Part shown: piece by piece, positions 19,863 to 32,639 of the stretch
Numbering within the stretch: position 1 is the stretch's first letter
Layout of the letters: each line of letters starts with the position of its first letter
DNA from: Dryomyza anilis
Taxonomy: Eukaryota > Arthropoda > Insecta > Diptera > Dryomyzidae
Direction: 5' to 3'
NCBI GenBank assembly: GCA_951804985.1
Contig: OX638133.1
Coordinates: 34,311,963-34,375,962, forward strand
DNA length: 64,000 bases
Notes under the pieces: generated by a model
What the model saw: the letters and a program-made list of their open reading frames with translations, nothing else
Database searches by the model: none
What the model was told of the DNA's origin: nothing
Position numbers and translations under genes: made by a program

Positions 19863-22800
19863 AGGTTTTCACAAAGACAGTAGTAGCGAGCCTGGTGAAA
19901 AGTGGGAGACTTTTGGATTTTCCTCCAAAAAAGTAGAAGCTTTTAACTATTTTGAAGGGTCTATTCCATAGAATGGTTCTTGATCTAAACTTTGCATTAA
20001 AAGAATATCATTTATATGCATTTTAATTGATTTTTGAGCGATTTTTCAAATGGTTTTCTTTTTCAATTCAGCTCTAATATCAGCTGAAGTAAAAATGTTG
20101 CTTTTCATTGGTTTATGGCCACGATTGATGTCTTTTCTTTAGCCTAGAAACAAATAAAAATTAATTAATTCATAAAACACAATATTTTAACTAAAATTAC
20201 TTAAATTACGTTTCCCACTTTACTCAATATCGCAATATGGACATAACTTAGCACCATTAAAGCAATTTTAAATCATTTGCAAAACCCGTTTATATGTCAA
20301 AAGATATAGAACATGCGTTCATTTTAAACATACCATCTAAATTAAAAACTATCAAATTCTCACTTTTTAATAGCAAACAGCAGCACTCTAAAAAAAACTT
20401 TCAATAACATTTTTAATAATTATTTTCGATATACTATAAAAAAGTATTAACTTGATTATAACCATAGATAAAAAGTTGATGCCAATTAAGAAACACTTAA
20501 CAATTGTTTTATTTTTTCTAAGAACAAAAACATGACTACAAAGTGCAATTTCCCACTTTACCCCAGGTTCCCCTACATATGGTTCATTCAACACCAGAAA
20601 AAACAATCTAAATCTTGTGTCTTCTGACTTTGTGTAGTGATTGCCATCGAGAAATCTAAAAAAAAATGTTTTTCAACAACATCAATATTGAAGTATTTAA
20701 CACAATTCTCTATAACCGAATAAGATGTCTAAGATGTTTAGAAGTTTATGGTTAACATAAGTTCATGATTTGAAATAAAAATTTGCTTATACGCCTCACT
20801 ATTCTGAAAACTAAATAAATACTTTTTTTTCTATGGTCGATTAAAAAAAAAATAATGCCCCATAGTTTATAAACAATCAAGTTTTAAAGTTCAATTGCCG
20901 ATTTCTATCCATACGCAATTGGTTCACACTATAACCCTGAAATTACTCTCTTTTTTAGTCAGATTCAGTTAACATAATAATTTGATTTCGATCTTCATAT
21001 CTACATACTACTCATACTAAACTCTGATTGAAATACATATTGTTTTATTTGTTAGTTTGGCTGTAAAGTACTACTAAATACTTGATGTAACCGAAAGTTA
21101 ATAATACTCTAAATTTTGCTGCTATTTAGAACTGCTATTATCTGGTAGACATGCAAGAATAATTAATTTTTATAAAAAGTGCTATTAATATCAAAAAAAA
21201 ACATTACAACCTAATGTCATTGAACTCTATATGTGGACAGCGCACTTGTTCTGGCATATTATACTATGGCCTTTTTCATCATCTTTACGTTGTGCCTTCT
21301 TTGTCATCATCATATGATCATTCCTTGGTGCCCTTCTCTTTTGCTTGGTATTCTTTTTTAACTGTCGCTAGCCGCCAATTTGCTTTTAACACAACCTGCT
21401 CTATATATATATACGTGGTACCGTCCTTTCTTTCATTATTGGTTTCAGCAGTTTTTTTTTTCATTTCTGTTCTGCGGTTCTTGTGTTAAAGTTTTTTCAT
21501 TCCATTTTACTGGTATTAATTTTTACAGAATTTATTAGTCTTAAAGATATTTTAAAGAAATCAAACAATATAAAATTTGCCGTTATTTTTTTTTGTTTTT
21601 TTGATTATTTTATATATTTTGATTAGCTATTTAAATTTTTTTATTTATAGTGCTTTAATATGGCTTTTAGTTATGTTGCTACTTCGACTCCGTTTTGATA
21701 TGGCATTCCACTTTTGGGTGATTTCGGCCAAAGTGCTGGTGTACGAGTGAAAAAACTGGTTTTCTGAATTCAAAGGCATTCAAAGTAATGCCATAAGCCG
21801 TCGATTGTGCACTGTGAAAAACATAATTTTGAAAACAAAGCAAAATAAATAGTTTCATAGAGTAATATGCTGGATAAACTGCTTGATATTTAATGGTATT
21901 ATTTGTTCTGAAATCATAGAAAACAAAAACAAAAAAACTTATGATAAATTTATGCATGAATATCTTCCATTTATTTTCAAGGCTATTTTGACTAATTTTT
22001 GCCAAAAAAAAAAACGAAAAAAAAACAAATAAATAATGAATGCACTTGACGCTTCATATATAATATCAGAAATATTAATTAATTATCAGAATTATTAATT
22101 AATATCAATCAATCAGCATATGCAGTCATAAATCATTCATTTTCCAAATAATAAATTTTGATTCTTTGATTTTTATTTAGTATACAATAAATGTTCTTAA
22201 ATAATTTCTTCACTCTAAGTTCAGCTTTGAATCCAAAAATAAAAAAAAAGTATCAATATCTCTGCCAAATGAAAACAAATCAATTTTAAATTAAATTTTT
22301 AAACTGAATTAATTTTATCACCAATAATTTTATCACAATTATTGCCCTTTTTTTATTTATAATTAAAAACTGACAATTCATGCTTTTATCAACTTTGAAC
22401 GAATTTTGAATTTATATTAGTCCGCCATATCTCGTAGACGTACGATGCCTTAAAGCTTTCTCAAGGGAACGCCATACTATGTATAGCCTGAAATAATGTA
22501 ATCAAATGTTTTTTTTAATCATCCGCAATTAAAAAAAAACTTAAATGACGAAATTAGGTTTAGATGACGGAGGTTCTACACAATGAAAAACAGCTTTTCA
22601 TAAATGGAATGAACGCCGTTATTTGAGACACTGTTCATAATATGCACTATAAAATTCAATCTATTTATGATTGCTTGAGTCGTAATGACAAATTCATAAA
22701 ATTGATGAACAAATTCATAAATAGTATGAACTCTTTATTCAGTGCATATATAAAATATTTGACATTGACTTAACATAAAAAATGTTGATTATCTCAGTGT

Positions 22801-24115
22801 GAAAATGTCAAGTCATGAAATATTGCAGACTAACAGAATAAAAAGCAAAAGGTGCTAAAAGACTGGTTGTTCAGTGAGTTTTTTTTTGCATTGTGGTTTT
22901 TTCGCGTCTTACTTTGATCTTTGGCAATTTCCGTGAGTCTGTTTTTAAGGATTTTGTTGATTCAGAGTGCATATTAGTTAGTTACATAAATATTTAAATT
23001 TTTTTTTTAGTAAATTAAAATATATTAGTTACTATTACTTTTTTTTGAATTCTAATTCATTAGTAGTAGACTATAATTCATACAATTTCATGTGTAATGC
23101 CTATTTAACTATGGGGTGCAAATAACCTTTTTCTAATGTCTTTATTCCTAAATAAATGATTTATTTAGGTTATTTTTTTGTTTGTAATTTTTGTTGCCTT
23201 TTTTTCAATTTCATGCAATCTAAAGCAAATTATTAGCTTTAGTTATTTTTCGATGCCTTTACTAACCTAGAAACCAAATTACTTAGTGTTTGAATTTGAG
23301 AAACTTTTTTGTATTTTGGTAGGCGTTGTCGTGTGGCCGAAGTAAGCAAATGCTATTACATGAAATTAAGTAATTTGTTGGTCATTATTTTGAAATTATC
23401 TAACACAAACTTAAAGAACATCAAAAAGTAATAATCACTAAAATTGTGTTGGTCGAAAAAAAACCACTACTTTCTATCAAATAATTGTAGCTGGTGCATT
23501 AAATATTTATTATATGGTATATATAGTAAAATGTTTTATAGTTTATATATTATATATTTATAAGTGTTGTCTTTTTTTACTCTTAAATACTGCAGTTTGA
23601 GACAAAAATGCCCGAACTCTGAAAATGAATTTTGGTATGTTATCCAAGAATTCATCTATCGTTGTCTTAATTAATCTCTCTTAATATTTATATCTTTTGA
23701 ATTAATATCAATATCAGTTTAACAATATCAGAGATACATTTATGTTAAAGTGAAAGTTTACAAGCATAACACAATCTAACACAATACCCAATTTTCCTTC
23801 TAATTTCTATTCTGCTAATATTCCAAAAAGGTTTTAAGATAATTTGAATCGAAACTCAGAAAATTTAGTTTTTTAAAAATTTCTTCTCATTTAGCATTTA
23901 ATAATTAACAAATAAATGATTTATGGTTATGTAGAGCATATTCCAAACCTGAAAACTTAAATTTGGAACTCATTAATATAATCATTTAAAAAAAAAAATT
24001 AATGCCTGTAATATGAAAATATCATTACTTCATATTTAAAGTAAGCTTATTCTTATTGCATACTTAGATTTCGGGTAAAAACAGCATGCAATCATTTCAA
24101 AATGAAAGAAAAAAC
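19863..24115. other. Long AT-rich noncoding stretch
   Basis: I read this on both strands and found no open frame that resembles a protein and no RNA gene. It is rich in poly-T and simple sequence. It may be intron of the plus-strand locus that starts near 17.8 kb. Confidence 0.4.
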
Positions 24116-24119
24116 AACT

Positions 24120-25330
24120 AAGCAGCCAAATCAGCCAGCGCGAATTATATAAAATTGATGTATGGGAAGAACATCAGTGACCACTTCATCATGAGCACTT
24201 TTTCCACTAAATAAGACCCATTATCAAAAAATATTAAAAATATTAGGAAGATCGACCCAAACTATTGGCAGTCATCCGCAGTCATCATCGACCCAAACTA
24301 TTGGTATATATTTTTGGAAAGCTCTATCCATTAGCTATCCAACGTATTAGCTTCGGTTAGTATATAGTCATCCGCACCTCGAAAGGGACCACTTCATCAT
24401 GATCACTTTTTCTAATAAATATGACCCATTTTCAAACAAAATTAAAAATGTTAGGAAGATCGGCCCAAACTATTAATATATATTTTTGGAAAGCTCTATC
24501 CAACGTATTAGGTTCGGTTAGTACACAGTCATCCAGACCTGGACAGTGGCCACTTCATGATGACCACTTTTTCTAGTAAATATGACCCATTTACAAAATA
24601 AAATAAAAATGTTAGAAAGATCGACCCAAACTATTGGTATATATTTTTGGAAAGCTCTATCCATTAGCTATCTAACCTACTAGGTTCGGTTAGTACACAG
24701 TCATCCGCACCTAGACAGTGACCACTTCATGATGACCACTTTTTCTAATAAATATGACGCATTTACAAAAAAAAATTGGCATTGGTATATATTTTTGGAA
24801 AGCTCTATCCATTAGCTATCCAACGCATTAGGTTCGGTTAGTACACAGTCATCCCCACCTGGACAGTGACCACTTCAAAAATGTGTTTCAGGCGCAAAAT
24901 GTAAAAGTTCAAATTTAACAGCAAAAAACGTATTTGACTTTAACAAAGGCAAAAAAAAGTAATTAACTCTAATTGAGAATATGCATTTCATATTTAAAAC
25001 AATTAAATTCGAAAAATTATCAAAAATACCAAATCGATATATCCAAACTTTTGGCATATTGTTTTGGAAAGCCTTATCCATTACCTATCCAACCTACTAG
25101 GTTCGGTTAGTACACAGTTATACCCACCTGGACAGGTACCACTTCATATGACCACTTTTTCTACAAAATAAGACCCATTTTCAAAAAAAAAAATTAAAAA
25201 TGTTAGTAAGATCGACCCAAACCATTGGTATATATTTTTGGAAAGCTCTATCCATTAGCTATACAACGTATTAGGTTCGGTTAGTACACTATCATCCGCG
25301 ACTGGACCGTGGCCATTTAGATGCACCGTT
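24120..25330 (+). repeat. Tandem array with unit of about 172 bp
   Basis: GGTTCGGTTAGTACACAGTC recurs, with TTCGGTTAG at 24352, 24513, 24685, 24833, 25102 and 25275. Each unit also has CACTTCATGATGACCACTTT, ATATGACCCATTTTCAAA, TTAGGAAGATCGACCCAAAC and TTTTTGGAAAGCTCTATCCA. Spacings are 161, 172, 148, 269 and 173 bp; the 269 interval carries an insertion at about 24880-25020. There is no coding potential. Confidence 0.75.
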
Positions 25331-25499
25331 TGATGAATTATTCCCATTGACCCGCCTCTGTCAACGGTCTGTAAATACTCTGTTAAAAATTTTGGTTTGA
25401 GTCTCTGCTAGTTAAATACGTATTTATCTTCACGGACTTATCGCTAACTAAAGACAATATTCAAACATTTTTCATATTGGTATCACAATGACTTTCTCA

Positions 25500-25800
25500 T
25501 TAATCTGGAATCGAAATGATATCGAAGAAATCAATAATCAAAGTTTGAAAATGTTTCGAAAAATATTGCAATATCGATGTGATAAATGTTTAAATATCGT
25601 ATCTTGTCAACAAAATTGCAAATACGAGTAATTAAAAAATTTAGAATCGAAATTTTTCGAGAAAGTTTCGAGGCATTGAAGGTCTCCAAGACATGACAGT
25701 CTGTCATGTCTTGAAGACCTTCCTGTTGATCCAAATTGATGTTCGATATCGCTACTAGAAAGTGTTCTATATTCTCCAACTTCTCGTACTGATCTCGTAA
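25500..25800. mobile_element. Two CCCAGT-MITE pieces joined head to head
   Basis: Reverse-orientation MITE sequence (CAATATCGATGTGATAAATG, TTTCGAGGCATTGAAGGTC) runs to a near-perfect palindrome at 25679-25722 whose centre is GACATGACAGTCTGTCATGTC. MITE-derived words then resume (GTTCGATATCGCTA, GATCTCGTAA). The palindrome is made of two outward terminal repeats fused together. Confidence 0.5.
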
Positions 25801-26168
25801 GGTTATAGAATTTAATGGCTACTAATTAGTAGGCTATTTGTTTCGATATCTCAACGAGAATGTGGAAACATGCTGTATCATTTTCAGTATCAAACGAGAA
25901 GTAGAAACGGGTAGAAACGAGAAGTGTTCTAAATTCTATAAAATTAGAATTTATATAATAGTAAAACCAGGCCTGTCCCCGTAAACAATTTGAGAAATCT
26001 TTGAAACAAATAAGTACACAAATCTTTAAGAATTAGATTCGATATAAGAATGAGATAGAATTTTTGTTTTAGAAACTATTTTGAGAATTGTTAGATGCAT
26101 CTAAATACTATGACTCGCGGTATAATGTATTCATTTCACATTATGCCTCGTCGACTTTTTTAAGACTA

Positions 26169-26548
26169 CCCATAATGCTACTCATTTCGAAATCGTTAAA
26201 AGATCATTGCGAGGAAAAGGAGAAATCAAACCATATCGGACACTTTCTTGTACCGATATTGAGCGTCAAATTAGACCTACATGATAGGAGCTATCGATGC
26301 GTTTTGTCGGAGTTTTCTCGGTACGAGAAATTTTTTGAAATGGGAACGATATCAATGAAAAACATTATCAAAGTTCGATATTATGAATCGATGCGATAAA
26401 TATTAATATATCGTATCTTGTCAATGAATTTGAATGTATGAGAAATTATAAAAATTAGAATCGATAAAGCAACGAGATCAAAATTTTTCTCGAAGTTATT
26501 CGATAAAATTTCGAGGCATCGGATGTCTCCGAGACATGGTAGACTGGG
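26169..26548 (-). mobile_element. CCCAGT-family MITE, reverse copy
   Basis: Reverse complement of the 4770-5167 element. It starts CCCATAATGCTACTCATTTC and ends GAGACATGGTAGACTGGG. The interior phrases GATGCGTTTTGTCGGAGTTT and GAATCGATAAAGCAACGAG are shared. No coding content. Confidence 0.6.
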
Positions 26549-27130
26549 TAGGTACTCTAAAATTATGAGAGAAAATTTACAACCAAAAATGAATTCATAG
26601 ATATTACGAGAATGATATTTATTGATGTGAATGCTATACGTATTATAATTTCTTATACAAAATAAAAATGTATTTGAAATTGTATTTTTGAATACAATAT
26701 GCAGTAAAAGCATGTCAAGTTGTTTTGAAACTGCATATGCAATATTTCTTGAAATAAATAACAAATTTAAATATGAACAAGAACATTTTGTGCTCATATT
26801 TGAAATGAAATGATTAATGATATCTTGTCTTGCCTTGATATGTTCTTAGGACTCTCATTAGTCAACACTTTTCAAAATACTTTTTATTTGCTGTTGAAAA
26901 AGGTCAAGGTTACCTAAAGAAGTCAGCATCAAATATTGTATTTATTTCCGACTAGAACCTACAACATCATTGACTTTCCATTATTTTAGCTTTTTGTAGG
27001 ATTTTCTGTTATTGCCTAATTTGCACGATTTGGTCAGTTTTGTGTGTGGATGTGTGTGAAAAGCAAACAATTTTCAAGCTCAGGTCATTTGTCTCTTGTA
27101 TTGTGGTAGTCTTTCTACTTTGCTTTTTAT
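26549..27130. other. Noncoding, nothing recognised
   Basis: AT-rich, with moderate GC near 27000-27130. No gene evidence. Confidence 0.35.
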
Positions 27131-27134
27131 TATT

Positions 27135-27211
27135 GTAGCTGCCACTCTTGTTGCTGTTGCTGTTGCTGCTGCTCCTGTTCCTGCTCTCGTTGCTGTTCTT
27201 GTTCTTGCAGT
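27135..27211. repeat. Imperfect CTG/TTG trinucleotide repeat
   Basis: Runs of GTTGCTGTTGCTGTTGCTGC and CTGTTCCTGCTCTCGTTGC. On the minus strand this reads as CAG/CAA, but it sits in no open frame of useful length, so a polyglutamine exon is not supported. Confidence 0.6.
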
Positions 27212-28400
27212 AGTCGTCTAAAGTGGCAATTTGTCTAGTTTTGTAAGCGCCTCTTTTAATGGTAATGATGATTGCTCTTTGCTGCGTTTTTCATATCCAA
27301 GCCAGTTCGCCAAAGTTGCTCCCTCTGGTCAACTTGGCAATAATGTAGACAGACAGATGGACGAGTCCACGCGGTCCCTACCAAGCAATCGACTTTTCCT
27401 CTGGTTGAGTACGACTTTATATAGTAAATGTAATGTACACAAGTTGATTTACAAAATTTCGATATTGTTTTAAATAATACATTTTTAATAAATATTAATT
27501 AAAAATAGAAATACTTAAAAAATACATTTTTAATTATTTCATTATATTTTTTTTTAATTTTTTCAATTCCATTTAATATTCTTAAATAATAAACTTAGGT
27601 ACTTAAATATTTATTTAACACTTGTGCTTTTTCAGTTTGGCACCGCAATATCTGACCTTACTTTTTGGTGGTTTTTGTGTAGATTATTTCACTCATTCGT
27701 AGCCATTTGCTACGTTTATTTCATACATTTTGTTAATTTTTTTTATTTTGTGTGTGCGTTTTTTTTATTTTTTGGAATCACTTCTGCATAGGGAACCCTC
27801 ACAATAGCAGCATAGTCCATGTTATGCCATACTCTTTGGGCTCATCGTAGTCATATTCAACAACGTCTGACTGGTAGTGTTTTTAATTTTTATTTGCACT
27901 TCTACTTCAACAATTGACCGTCTAGACTTGGCTATTGCTAATACCAGATTTGTTAGTTAATATGACTGTTGATATTTTTCGCTACAAATCATAAGTTCTA
28001 CAATACCAAACGGTTAGTAATTGCTCAGTGCATATTGTCTGTCTATTCTAACGAAAATAAAACTAGAATCTTTGAAATTTATATATAATAATTTTGAAAT
28101 ATATATATTATAAATCAGGTCACATAGTATTTTTTAAAGTCACTAGTTAAAAATTTATGGTTGGCGTAATGAATTAAGTAAGAATTATGTACATAGTTTA
28201 TTTTTAAATAAACTAGTTTTCTTAGACAGGAGTCTAAATGTCTTAAAGGTCATACAATAAATAAATTGAAAAATTTATGTATTCATGAAACATATTAATC
28301 TCCTATGATCTGTCAACATTTATATGGAAAATATTTTACACAAACTAGATAATATTGTGCATTCGATTTTTTGGTACATCCGAAATAATAATATATATTT
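27212..28400. other. Noncoding, nothing recognised
   Basis: AT-rich; the short open frame at 27231-27473 matches nothing I know. Confidence 0.35.
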
Positions 28401-28401
28401 T

Positions 28402-28785
28402 CCAGTCTACCATGTCGAGGAAACCTCTGATGCAATGAAGCTTTCTCAAATAATTTCGATTGATAAGTTTGATTTCGATCCTTTCTCAATTCTAAATTAC
28501 TCATATATTGTATTTCTTCGACAAGATATATATAAGTTATATTAATATTATTGCATCGAAATCGTAAAATTTTTTGAATCATTCTCGAACTTTCATTAAC
28601 TTTTGTTCGATATCGTTCCATTTTCAAAAGTTTCCCATAACGAAAAACTCGGACAGAACTCATTGATGAATACTTACCATGTAAGTCCAATTTGACGCTC
28701 GATATCGCTACGAGAAATTATCCGATATCATATGAACTCTCCCTATTCTCACATTGATCTCGTAAAGATATCGAACCGAATGGGG
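28402..28785 (+). mobile_element. CCCAGT-family MITE, diverged copy
   Basis: It begins CCAGTCTACCATGTCGAGG. It shares AAGTCCAATTTGACGCTCGA, ATATCGCTACGAGAAA and CATTGATCTCGTAAAGATAT with the 4770 copy. The right terminal repeat has decayed (ends near CGAATGGGG). Confidence 0.55.
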
Positions 28786-29269
28786 TTCAAGTTTAAAATG
28801 CAGGCTATTTGAAAATTTCCCAGTTGATAGCATTTTTCAGTTGTATTTTTACGGTAATTTGGTTTTGACACGATAAATTTGTTAATATAGTTGTATTGTT
28901 TGATTAATTTAGGCGACACTTAAATTATATAAAATGTGTCATCATATAACAACTACAGACAAATATTAACACACAAAAAAAGTACCAACTTAGATTTTAG
29001 ATACAAACCATTTATAAAACAGAAAGGTCGCATATTCAATGTATGTCTGGACAAAGAGGTTTTTTCTTCAAGGAAACTTTTATACACTCGAAGGTTTTGC
29101 CATTGTCTGTCGAGAGATAGCGTCGATTAGAAAACCAACTTTTTATAATTCTAGATATTCACAGACCACAGCTGAGACAAAAATGGAAGTGCTTGTCGAT
29201 GTTCATATAGAAAATCCAAAACGTACAAATATTTTTTTTTTATTTTCAAAAATAGCTGAAAATTACAAT

Positions 29270-29518
29270 TGTTTTTATAATAAATCACAGAAAAATTCAA
29301 GACGGGCCTTCCGAACGGGACAAAAAGTTCCATATAGAAATGATCAGTATGATTTTTTTTCTAAAAAAGCTTTTTGCGTACAATATATATTTTTGAATTT
29401 TCTAGGAACATAGCTTAGACATTTTTCTTTATTATTAGTAATAAATCATAGAATAATACCGAACGTTTGGTATGAAAATTTGCACTACGTTTTTTTTACT
29501 GACAATATTAATAATCAT
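29270..29518. repeat. Dispersed repeat R, interrupted by an S1 SINE
   Basis: It contains AATAAATCACAGAAAAATTC, CGGGACAAAAAGTTCC and TATGAAAATTTGCACTACG, similar to 35560-35800 and in part to 7820-7894. The SINE at 29532 begins just after it. Confidence 0.45.
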
Positions 29519-29531
29519 TAATTCAAAATGA

Positions 29532-29833
29532 GCCGCGGTAGCTCAGTGGTTACTGCGTTGGACTGCGAGCCGAAAGGTGCCCGGTTCAAGTCTGGACTGG
29601 GGCTAACAACATCTTTTCATAGAAACATTTTTCTATACCGCGCTACCTCTCGACAGTAAATGGCAAACCTACGAGAGTAAAACATTGCTTATGAAAAGCT
29701 CTCACTCGCGTTCGGATTCGGCAATAAACTGTAGGTCCCACCACTTTAAGTACAAATATAACATGCACAGCTCAAAATGGTGAGAGAGCTCGGCAGAAGT
29801 TCTATACAGGTCTGTAGCGTCAAACTATTATTA
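29532..29833 (+). mobile_element. S1 SINE with perfect 13-bp target duplication
   Basis: The tRNA-like head begins GCCGCGGTAGCTCAGTGG, with box B CCCGGTTCAAGTCTGG, followed by a roughly 225-bp body (CTACCTCTCGACAGTAAATG, CAATAAACTGTAGGTCCC) and an ATT-rich tail. TAATTCAAAATGA occurs at 29519-29531 and again at 29834-29846, directly flanking the element. This shows insertion by target-primed reverse transcription. Confidence 0.85.
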
Positions 29834-30148
29834 TAATTCAAAATGAAATGTGATGTATGATACGAATTTCTAGATGTGGTTTTAATTATTTTTTAAAAAC
29901 ATATATTTTTTTGATATTTTTAAACTGTGGTTTTACACTTTTGGTACTAAAAGTTTCGCACGAGCAAATTTCAATTAGTAGTCAACATTTTTCTAGAATG
30001 GAGGATTTCAACTCTTTGAAAAATTGTAGATTAATATGATAATAAATGTATCTTTTTGCTTCCGGACGGGACAATATGACACCCTTATACCAAAATTAAA
30101 ATTTTTTCGTTATTTTAATTTCAATGATTATTTATAAGCTTTAAAAAT

Positions 30149-30776
30149 ATATCGACGTTGTAGAACGAAAAGTCACCAAATACATTTTTATTTAAAACTA
30201 AAATTTCGAGTTTGTTGATTAAAATTTTAAAAAGTAATTGATGCATTTATAAAGTTGAAATATCAATTGATAGATTTGCATTTTCTGATCACGTGGTAAA
30301 AAGAATTGAGCTCATCACTTAAAAATTGACAGATTTATAAAGATTTTTGTAAATGAATATTTGGCATTTTGAAAATGTATTTGGTATTCTACAACCAGAG
30401 AGTATATATTTGATATAGAGTATCCATACAGGTGGATTCGCTGCCACTTTTGTCAAATAAATTCAAACATTGGGTATGTGGAAATTAAAACGAATAGTTG
30501 TCAACAGACACATTTTCAAATCAATATTCTGATGTTTTCTGGCACATTTTTGGCCAACAAATCATTAAAATTTATAAGGCGTTGGATTGCAATATATCTT
30601 GGTAAGTTTGGTTGCAAGTTATCCGCGGAAAGATCCAGTTTTGTGCACTGTTTTCCTCTGTTAACTTCAATCTCTAAAATTCCACTTCCACATAACCAAT
30701 GTTTTCGGCAGCGACGCCAGCAAACTCGGAAGGAATCTCTATTAAAAATCTATACTCTCTGCTACAACGACGATAT
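30149..30776 (-). mobile_element. ATATCGTCGTT-family MITE, interrupted by another element
   Basis: It starts ATATCGACGTTGTAGAACG (30149) and follows the 42473-42732 element in reverse orientation up to TTGGTATTCTACAAC (30395). The missing end, GACGATAT, is found at 30769-30776 after a 366-bp insertion and its target duplication. The MITE itself is therefore about 255 bp. Confidence 0.65.
30396..30761. mobile_element. Inserted TIR element, 366 bp, 7-bp target duplication
   Basis: It begins CAGAGAGTATATATTTG and ends with the inverse TATACTCTCTG: 11 bp perfect, and about 24 of 30 bp when extended. CTACAAC flanks it at 30389-30395 and 30762-30768. CAG termini and a 7-8 bp duplication point to a hAT-like non-autonomous element. 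The frame 30478-30849 (123 codons) lies mostly in it but matches no transposase I recognise. Confidence 0.65.
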
Positions 30777-30862
30777 ATTAATGTTGTCTGAAAAACTAGA
30801 AAATCATTATCTATATGCCTTTAAGTATACGTTACCGTTAACGGAATAGAATTTTCTTTTTA

Positions 30863-30962
30863 GATTCACATATTTGAGATTCCAAATCCTCCGATATATC
30901 AAAGAATTCAGCATTTTCAATTTTTCGGTCGTGATTGACGTTTTCCTGGAAATACCCATATG
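30863..30962. repeat. Dispersed repeat F, copy
   Basis: TTAGATTCACATATTTGAGA to CCTGGAAATACCCATATG. Confidence 0.45.
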
Positions 30963-31159
30963 AGCCTATTTTTGAAAAATTTGTTTAGTTTAAAAAAATA
31001 ATAGGCAATACGATTTGTATAATAATTATTATATGATGTACTTATTACAATAAGTACATCAAATTATCCCGCACAACCGTTCTTAATAATAAAAGTTTGT
31101 AAAAAATAATCCGTATATGAAATATAACCAAGTATACTGTGAAACATGTGTCTGTTCAG

Positions 31160-32035
31160 TTTATGAAACGACACAATCGTGTAGCACAAAAACTATTTGT
31201 TAAAGCAGAAAAACCAAAATCCATCAAATGTATGCTATCCTTTAAAGATAGTTTGCAGTACTCTTAGTACCCATTGAAGCATATGTCGAGCTACTTGCGC
31301 TCACACACGTCGGATTGTCTATAATTTCAATTATATCTTAATACGTTTTCCAGCGTTTGATGCACTTGAAGCAGCTGCAGCTTTAGAAAAATCTATAAAA
31401 TTCAGAATATAATGCAATAAACTCAATGCTACACTGATAGGAGTAGCATGGTCCAGTGTGTGCCACATAGAGACATCGATGATGCGCGGAATACAATGAC
31501 CACGAAACTCTGAACCTCGACGTACCCGCAGTCAGTCAGTGAGTGAGTTAGTCAGCATGTGCTATAGTCAAAGATATACGGTAGAGCTTGATATACATGA
31601 ACGAGTCAAGAATATAATATATATTGTATGACGATTGACATATACTGTCAAATATACAGACGTATATTGTACGTGTAGTTGAATGTATGGTGTATGATGG
31701 CGGCTACAAACGAGCTCACATCGATAAAGTAATCACAAGATATTATTTTGCCATCTAGATGTTTAACTGTGCCGCGAACCCCATTACTACACACATGCCA
31801 TACGAGCCATTCGAGCCATTCATGTCATGTCATGCCATGCCCTGGTATCCCGCGCTGCCCCTACCATCGATTACTTTAGCAAATGCTATAGATGGATTTT
31901 GACTTTGTGTCGATTTGCCGCTGGAGTTCGCTTCGGAGTCACGGTTGCGACTAACTGAGAGACAGACTGAACCATGACCAACCGCAAAATGTGCGTTCGT
32001 GAAACTAAAACGATTATCGATCGATGGCTATCAGT
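31160..32035. other. GC-richer unique segment
   Basis: Balanced composition in an AT-rich background, with short direct repeats (CAGTCAGTGAGTGAGTTAGT near 31533; CATGTCATGTCATGCCATGCC near 31821). No coding frame was found. A regulatory role is possible but unproven. Confidence 0.3.
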
Positions 32036-32639
32036 ATGTTTGGATATACATGTATCATTTATGGATGTGCTTTAAATTGTATGTAGTTACATGTGTTAAT
32101 TCCTGTAAATTCAGTAAAATTACCCCTTTTTTATTTAAATAAATCATCGAAATATATGTACTGATTTTCTGATATTTCAATTTTAAAGAAATCTAATTGG
32201 AACAACCAGAAAAAAAAATCCCTCAAATCCCATTAAAATTGGTCAATAGTGCAATTAATGATTTAATAGAACACAAAAATAATTTTTACCATATTAACTC
32301 AGTAGCAATGTCATGATGGTATTTTCTAGTATTTAATGTTATTTTCCGAGTAAAATAATAATTTATCCTTAAATAGTATTTTTTTTCTGGGTGAAGTGAA
32401 TGTTTAAAATAAAAGAATTGTTTCAGTATGTTTTTCACAACAGGCAGAAAAAATTCGTTATTTTTCAGTATTTTCGGATAAAGAAGAGTTTATTTTCCTC
32501 AACTAAATACATTTTGTTATAATAAATAATAATTTCATTTCAATTTAAAATTCATGTCCACGTAAAATTAAGAATGCTAATCTAGAAAATACTGTTACAA
32601 ATAGATAAGAATATATTAATCGATCGAAGGGCTATTCTA

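Noticed and set aside
21214..21489. Small membrane or secreted protein
   Set aside because: Hydrophobicity comes from T-rich DNA; there is no conserved motif, promoter or splice evidence.
22565..22750. Possible inverted-repeat element around TTCATAAAT words
   Set aside because: Matching is scattered and no defined ends or duplication could be found.
27135..27211. Polyglutamine-coding exon on the minus strand
   Set aside because: The CAG/CAA tract is not within a sizeable open frame and has no convincing splice sites.
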